From: Marthasterias glacialis
Taxonomy: Eukaryota > Echinodermata > Asteroidea > Forcipulatida > Asteriidae
Assembly: GCA_911728455.2 (NCBI GenBank)
Contig: OU452229.1
Span: forward strand, 4,891,574-4,955,573
DNA: 64,000 nucleotides
Direction of reading: 5' to 3'
How positions within the stretch are numbered: position 1 is the first letter of the stretch; each line of letters begins with the position of its first letter. The notes under the pieces are model-generated. The model was not told where the DNA came from. It did no database searches and saw only the letters and a list, made by a program, of their open reading frames with translations. Below, one piece after another: positions 63,201 to 64,000 of this stretch. Both the position numbers and the translations under genes were made by a program.

Positions 63201-63606
63201 CGGCCTCGCCAGGGTAAAACTGTAGAGGGCGCTCTGTATTGTGAATCGTTCATGTTGACAGATGAGGCACCTACCTTGGGCATTATGGGTTTGGATTTTG
63301 TATCGTTGGTTTCGCTAGACAGCGCCTGATTATTTAACTTGCTCTGTGGTCTTGTGCACGCATCTCAAAAGTTGGTGGGGCAATATTGATAATTTTTTTT
63401 TACTATAGGACAAAACGTCAAATTAACCCCTCCTTTTTCCCCCAGTCGAGATCTTTCCAATTTGCAATATTTACAGCTTGTACATGCTTAAATCCATATT
63501 TCATTAGGCATTTACACAACTTGTCAAAAATGAAATTGCCAAGTTCCCTGAGGATGTTCAAGATGATGTTGTAATACTCTTCTCTGCACACTCCTTACCC
63601 ATGAGT
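42197..63606 (+). CDS. FECH: Ferrochelatase (FECH), 5' seven exons; gene continues past the window
   Basis: Ferrochelatase inserts Fe2+ into protoporphyrin IX at the matrix face of the inner mitochondrial membrane, the last step of haem synthesis. Exons: 42197-42224 (proposed), 55538-55628, 57867-57986, 59214-59362, 61042-61114, 62039-62216, 63508-63606. They sum to 738 nt, 246 codons, with consistent phases. Conserved blocks are [112 protein letters not shown] and [13 protein letters not shown], which holds the catalytic His. The rest, including the C-terminal [2Fe-2S] cysteines of animal enzymes, lies to the right of the window. The N-terminus is Arg-rich and free of acidic residues for about 35 residues, fitting a mitochondrial presequence. 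Confidence 0.95.
42252..42660. repeat. Inverted-repeat pair at the start of FECH intron 1
   Basis: ACAGTAAACACCCTGTAAAT and CTTCCCATGACACCAC at about 42257-42296 have their complement at about 42613-42656. The right arm interrupts a - strand SINE-B, so a copy of the intron-proximal DNA seems to have been inserted in reverse. Confidence 0.75.
42562..42710 (-). repeat. SINE-B, interrupted and truncated
   Basis: On +, CACCGATGTGTGATAAGCAC, then an unrelated insertion, then CGAGTCCTGTGGAAAAAAAA and CCACAGGCAACTCGGGTAGG. The tRNA head is missing. Confidence 0.75.
42759..42925 (+). repeat. SINE-B copy in unit 1 (first)
   Basis: A-box region GGTCTAGTGGTTAAGACATC, B-box region GGGTTCAAATCCCACCCG, a short TGTGGA...TCCACA hairpin, and a tail ending ATCGGTGTAAGGCAAATTG. 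Confidence 0.88.
43014..43172 (+). repeat. SINE-B copy in unit 1 (second)
   Basis: Same layout, with B box GGGTTCGAATCCTACCCG and a longer T run. It starts 255 bp after the first copy. Confidence 0.88.
43933..44100 (+). repeat. SINE-B copy in unit 2 (first)
   Basis: Practically identical to the copy at 42759. Confidence 0.88.
44188..44346 (+). repeat. SINE-B copy in unit 2 (second)
   Basis: Practically identical to the copy at 43014, but with an intact GAATCCCACCCG. Confidence 0.88.
45125..45330. mobile_element. MITE-6 with exact TTAA duplication (piggyBac type)
   Basis: The ends AGGGGCTGTGTCGTCATGAT and the complement of ATCATGACGACATAGCCCCT are flanked by TTAA on both sides (45121-45124, 45331-45334). 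Partial copies of its left half lie in both units of the neighbouring tandem duplication. Confidence 0.92.
45335..45983. other. Intron DNA without recognised features
   Basis: About 650 bp of A/T-rich sequence. I see no repeat family, gene or RNA here. Confidence 0.6.
45984..47172 (-). repeat. 3' LTR of the Gmr1-like element
   Basis: Termini are TG...CA within the short inverted repeat TGTCACA/TGTGACA. It is nearly identical to 51946-53135. Differences seen include CCCGG/CCTGG at the start, GTTTAC/GTTTTAC, CCGTTTATGG/CCGTCTATGG and CATATGC/CATAATGC. Confidence 0.97.
47293..51858 (-). CDS. Gag-Pol polyprotein of the Gmr1-like retrotransposon, 1521 aa
   Basis: One frame without stop or frameshift. 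Residues 41-330 are gag with an acidic/basic coiled-coil region; 333-346 are the zinc knuckle [14 protein letters not shown]; about 435-520 the aspartic protease ([10 protein letters not shown]); about 655-1000 the integrase, with an HHCC finger (H666, H673, C703, C706), a D736/D796/E832 triad with 35 residues between the last two, and a GPF module near 973; about 1100-1300 the reverse transcriptase ([25 protein letters not shown] at 1252); about 1395-1515 RNase H (TDAS at 1402, ETDH). The Met at codon 41 (51738) begins [20 protein letters not shown] and may be the real start; the preceding 40 residues look like an untypical extension. All catalytic motifs appear intact. There is no envelope gene. 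Confidence 0.96.
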   Translation of the reverse strand: MKSYVWLIKCDLKLNEGSSGKWQLVKLLLTLSLVVIALSNMEFEKYISVGKSMGLEGKDLLHFVQSREAKDEDREERAKEREHLKEMKALEIQLEEVKKVTKAIKPETKQKMKQPKLPNFNDGRDEMDSFLRRFERFAITAEWPEEDWACSLSSLLTGKALEVYARLPVELARDFQALKSALLHRYQLTEEGFRLKLRTSKPETGETFTQFSIRLLSYLTRWIELGDGTKTYEGLCDLVIREQILAACDKDLALYLKERKPSSCEEMTQLADRYMEAHRRLGSETLARRYPRSSNDHPKVVHDTKVNENRDSKYRTPYAQRDRSYGFSETRDCFICGKKGHIARNCRSRNQSKYQPHRPQSSSLQVHNEDEEADVEAVGIEGDVAGCITKKTALTLRTGNLRECDDAREDCKIPLISAACTVGKEMPVRDGYVGDRMVSVLRDSGCSTVVVKRDLVGDHQLLKSTQNCVLLDGTVRCVPVAHISIDTPYFVGSVNALCMPNPLYGLIIGNIAGARDPQNPDQRWKCKLSSLTWAPIDTAQRSSMHVVERDENANLDTPMAAVETRAQKEKRARDIRPLSVPEAESFPESRADVIQLQLNDTSLAKCWSLAKEGKVQKTGLANEVRYFISDQLLFREFTSPGIDNGRPINQMIVPVSLRPKVLKLAHDTMMSGHLGTTKTTDRVLANFYWPGVQGDVRRYCASCDLCQRTIAKGRVAKVPLGRMPLIDTPFRRIAVDIVGPIDPVTHRGNRYILTLVDYASRYPEAVALPRIETERVAEALLEIFSRIGIPHEILSDMGTQFTANLMKEVSRLLSVKQLHTTPYHPICNGLVEKFNGTLKRMLRKMCCDQPRDWDRYIPALLFAYRECPQESLGYSPFELIYGRTVRGPLTILKELWTEAVKDEEVKSTYQYVIDLQDRLEATCKLAQGELEKSSARYRRYYDTRTKDRTFRVGDQVLVLLPTDSNKLLMQWKGPFAVVRQVAQHDYSIDMNGKERTFHANLLKKYMTRHGSEPEIVHAAYSLKHICTNIAEEDETTADMPELKLFPVEQSERWTDVQICPDITESETQDIQQLLKEFSHVLTDIPGCTDLIKHSVMLTTDNAIYSKAYPVPFATQETIMNEVDIMLKMGVIERSQSKYASPIVLVRKKDGSNRFCVDFRKLNRVTIFDPEPMPNMESLMGQVGDAKYFTKLDLTKGYWQIPISEPDKDKTAFITPQGLFQFTVLPFGMINAPATFTRMMRKLLEGQSNVVNFIDDVLIFTHSFDEHLRVVKEVLERLRTAKLTAKPSKCQVAYNTLEFLGHIIGDGKLVPQPEKVAKILTATRPCTKKDVRSFMGLINYYRKFVPNFAAIAAPLTDLTKKGNPTRVQWGQAQESAFQTLQSRLESAPILHLPDHGRSYILRTDASDIGIGAVLLQEEENQFFPIAYASRKLLPREAAYAVIERECLALVWGIAKFHIYLYGKQFLVETDHHPLVYLTTAKVNNSRCMRWALTLQQYRFSVKAIKGSENIGADFLSRCPGND
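51919..51942 (-). other. Primer-binding site candidate
   Basis: On the coding strand, three bases (ATT) after the 5' LTR, TGGCGACCTTGCCAGGACCC and a few more bases could pair with a tRNA 3' end; the complement reads GTTCGGGTCC...CCA, reminiscent of a T arm plus acceptor stem. The tRNA is not identified. Confidence 0.6.
51946..53135 (-). repeat. 5' LTR of the Gmr1-like element
   Basis: The promoter-bearing LTR for the - strand element, 1190 bp. The gag-pol ATG at 51858 lies 87 bp from its inner edge. Confidence 0.97.
53171..53629. mobile_element. MITE-3 copy 3, opposite orientation to copy 1
   Basis: The ends GACGGATCCATGAAGCCCCG and the complement of CGGGGCTTAATGGATCGGTC are flanked by TA on each side. 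Inner block ATTTCTGGTGGTGCAAATCC is the complement of a block in copy 1. It lies 36 bp from the LTR element. Confidence 0.88.
53630..54413. other. Intron DNA without recognised features
   Basis: It contains one ACATGTACATGTAC repeat near 53772 and otherwise A/T-rich single-copy-looking sequence. Confidence 0.6.
54414..54871 (+). repeat. SINE-C, full-length reference copy
   Basis: The tRNA-Ser-like head has GGCGTCGCCGAGCGG and GGGTTTGAGTCCCGG; the body has CTTCGGATGGGACGTAATGC and AAGAACCCAGTGCACTTATC; the 3' part has AAAGCGCATTGG, AATGCGCTATATAAAC and an (ATT)n tail. At about 458 bp it is the most complete copy in the window. Confidence 0.9.
54970..55200 (+). repeat. SINE-A, best copy (Deu-like core)
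   Basis: The head GTTAGCTCAGTGG (A box) and CCCCGGTTCGAATCCAGG (B box) are followed by TTGCATGTGGATTGGGTTTT, then GGGTTTTCCTCCCACATCTA. It shares TCAGGCCTACG and TTACCAGAAAGA with 60418-60716. Confidence 0.85.
55538..55628 (+). CDS. FECH: FECH exon 2, end of presequence
   Basis: The acceptor is GAATGCAG|C and the donor ACTAA|GTATGT (ends phase 2); the exon starts in phase 1. It encodes [20 protein letters not shown] and QHEETLPIT, then joins to [10 protein letters not shown]. The SASVTATQ segment is placed like the AAAVTTETAQ segment at the N-terminus of the mature human enzyme. No other FECH-like sequence upstream was seen apart from the proposed exon 1. Confidence 0.85.
55676..56082 (+). 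repeat. Direct repeat pair in FECH intron 2
   Basis: The blocks CTGTTGCAAACTGCTTACCA, GCAGAGTCTTTC and CAACACAACA...ACACATACAAGT occur in the same order in both halves, about 224 bp apart. Confidence 0.8.
56437..56598 (-). repeat. SINE-C, 3' fragment
   Basis: It contains ATGCCAGAAACACCAGGGCA and GGACTGGGTTCTTTTAAGTG, as in the copy at 24335-24632; the tRNA head is missing. Confidence 0.75.
57867..57986 (+). CDS. FECH: FECH exon 3
   Basis: The acceptor is CTTCCTCAG|G and the donor CAAAA|GTAAGC (ends phase 2). It encodes [20 protein letters not shown] and [18 protein letters not shown], the first conserved block of ferrochelatases. Confidence 0.98.
58151..58531. mobile_element. MITE-1 copy 2
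   Basis: The ends AGCCCCAGCTCAACATTGG and CCAATGTTGAGCTGGGGCT are perfect inverted repeats; the left flank is TTAA and the right flank TATT. It is 381 bp; the interior matches 5283-5641 throughout. Confidence 0.92.
58990..59150 (+). repeat. SINE-B, diverged copy
   Basis: GGTCTAGTGGTTAAGAATGG, GTGGGTTTGAATTCCACCGG, then GTGGATTTTTTTGG and CAGTGCTTATCACAC, the family layout with many substitutions. Confidence 0.8.
59214..59362 (+). CDS. FECH: FECH exon 4
   Basis: The acceptor is TTTACACAG|C and the donor ACAG|GTAAAG (ends phase 1). It encodes [40 protein letters not shown] and LLDKISPQT, near-identical to vertebrate FECH. Confidence 0.98.
59457..59657. mobile_element. MITE-2 copy
   Basis: The ends GGGCCCAATTTCATAATGC and the complement of GCAGCTCTGTGAAGTTGGGC are inverted, with GCTTACCAGAATAAGGTTAC and TGTGACTGGTATTCTGCT inside. 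Confidence 0.88.
59831..60391 (+). repeat. 91-bp direct repeat pair, 470 bp apart
   Basis: ATTTGCTATAACCTTATTTA starts both copies (59831 and 60301) and similarity runs to CTGGAATATTT. The DNA between shows no terminal repeats, so its origin is unclear. Confidence 0.85.
60418..60716 (+). repeat. SINE-A, diverged copy with ATA-rich tail
   Basis: The head is eroded (GTGGACCCTGGTTTTATTCC), but GTATGTGGATTGGGTTTTC, TGATTGCGTGGGT and TTCAGGCCTACG are clear. It ends AAAGATACAATAAAAATAAT. Confidence 0.78.
61042..61114 (+). CDS. FECH: FECH exon 5
   Basis: The acceptor is TTTTTGCAG|C and the donor AGAG|GTAACT (ends phase 2). It encodes [18 protein letters not shown] and TVAEMER, part of the substrate cleft region of the enzyme. 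Confidence 0.97.
61115..62038 (+). other. FECH intron 5
   Basis: The intron is 924 bp. It contains an A run near 61350-61367 and, at about 61565-61660, a - strand SINE 3' end (AATAATA tail, TTTATATAGCGCCCATCC). No gene is seen. Confidence 0.65.
62039..62216 (+). CDS. FECH: FECH exon 6
   Basis: The acceptor is TTTATGTAG|A and the donor CAG|GTATGT (phase 0). It encodes [20 protein letters not shown] and [16 protein letters not shown], then [17 protein letters not shown]; the [15 protein letters not shown] block is invariant in animal ferrochelatases. Confidence 0.98.
62735..63090. repeat. GACTTGT minisatellite interrupted by MITE-4
   Basis: Many variants of GACTTGTGACTTGGACTTG occur from 62738, stop at 62929 and resume at 63058 after the hairpin element. 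Confidence 0.85.
62930..63057. mobile_element. MITE-4, near-perfect hairpin copy
   Basis: Arms of about 46 bp: AATGGGAGACTTTTGAAACG...ACAGACCGGTC on the left and its complement GACCGGTCTGT...AAAATTCTCCCATT on the right, with few mismatches; the loop is about 35 nt. Arm integrity suggests a young insertion. Confidence 0.92.
63508..63606 (+). CDS. FECH: FECH exon 7, catalytic-histidine signature
   Basis: The acceptor is TTTCATTAG|G and the donor AGT|GTAAGT (phase 0). It encodes [20 protein letters not shown] and [13 protein letters not shown]; the His in this signature is the conserved metal-insertion/proton-abstracting residue (His263 in human FECH). Downstream exons are outside the window. 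Confidence 0.98.
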
Positions 63607-64000
63607 GTAAGTAATTGTTTCTGATCTGTATAATCTTTTTCATTGTTTTGGTTTTACCCTCACGGCCATGTCACACGAGGCAATTTACAGGCAACCAGTT
63701 CCAGGCAATCTCCAAAAAGAAAATTCATTCACACTTTAAAGAGGATGGGCCACGCTATAAGTCTCTCTTTAAAAAAGGTTGTACATCCCTAAATTCACCT
63801 ATATCTACCACAAAAAAAACGGTGAAAGAATTATAGAATGCATGGTTATTTCGTTTACAAAGGCAGTTTCCGAGCCTCTTTTTCACCCCCGCCTCGAGCC
63901 AAAATCAGAACAACAGCAGTAGGTGCCTGAAAGTTGTCTCCAGAAATTCTAAAGAATAGTGACATCGCAGGAAGTACTCCTCTGTCAAACGGCTGTTTGT
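63607..64000 (+). other. FECH intron 7 (partial)
   Basis: The last 394 bases hold no recognisable FECH exon; the expected next block (VVNRGDPYPQE-like) is not present before the window ends. Confidence 0.75.

Larger units (their letters stand above)
62217..63507 (+). other. FECH intron 6
   Basis: The intron is 1.3 kb. It contains a G run near 62408, a degenerate GACTTG minisatellite (62735-62929 and 63058-63090) split by a MITE-4 hairpin, and otherwise featureless DNA. Confidence 0.75.

Noticed and set aside
1-64000. CRISPR arrays, operons or prokaryotic signals
   Set aside because: The window is spliced animal DNA; the regular repeats present are SINE, MITE or minisatellite sequences.

Overview
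The window is animal nuclear DNA: genes are split by GT-AG introns, codons are standard, and interspersed repeats are dense. Protein similarity recalled from known families, a Gmr1-like Ty3/gypsy element, a DIRS-type element and many MITE and tRNA-SINE families point to a marine invertebrate deuterostome. An echinoderm is my best guess (a sea star possibly); this is inference, not proof.

Two protein-coding genes can be read, both on the + strand. (1) SECISBP2L (SECIS-binding protein 2-like), complete, 15 coding exons from 2936 to 28340. The exon phases join without conflict to 4200 nt, or 1399 codons plus stop. It carries the conserved N-terminal motifs, the Sec-incorporation domain and the L7Ae-type RNA-binding domain, then a long acidic tail. 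(2) FECH (ferrochelatase, last step of haem synthesis), 5' part only: six conserved exons from 55538 to 63606, plus a 28-nt first exon proposed at 42197-42224 that fits by phase and supplies a mitochondrial presequence. The gene runs off the right edge just after the FSAHSLPMS signature.

Layout: 1-2935, upstream sequence with a SINE and the likely SECISBP2L 5' UTR; 2936-28340, SECISBP2L with introns full of MITEs and SINEs; 28341-36042, 3' UTR and intergenic DNA, including a kilobase of repeated TGACCC/GGGTCA half-sites; 36043-41580, a decayed DIRS-like tyrosine-recombinase retrotransposon with inverted terminal repeats; 41581-42196, the candidate FECH promoter and 5' UTR; 42225-55537, a 13.3-kb FECH intron 1 that holds a 1.17-kb tandem duplication of SINE-rich DNA and a complete 7152-bp LTR retrotransposon on the - strand; 55538-64000, FECH exons 2-7 and more repeats.

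The most striking object is the LTR retrotransposon at 45984-53135. It has two nearly identical LTRs, a 5-bp target duplication (ATGGG) and one uninterrupted 1521-codon gag-pol frame, and its domains run gag-protease-integrase-reverse transcriptase-RNase H, which is the copia order in a gypsy-type polyprotein (Gmr1 class). Other points worth checking are two in-frame alternative splice sites in SECISBP2L, one of them next to a 44-bp duplication of a 3' splice site, and the remote FECH first exon. Repeat families are called SINE-A to SINE-D and MITE-1 to MITE-6 here for convenience; the names are local.
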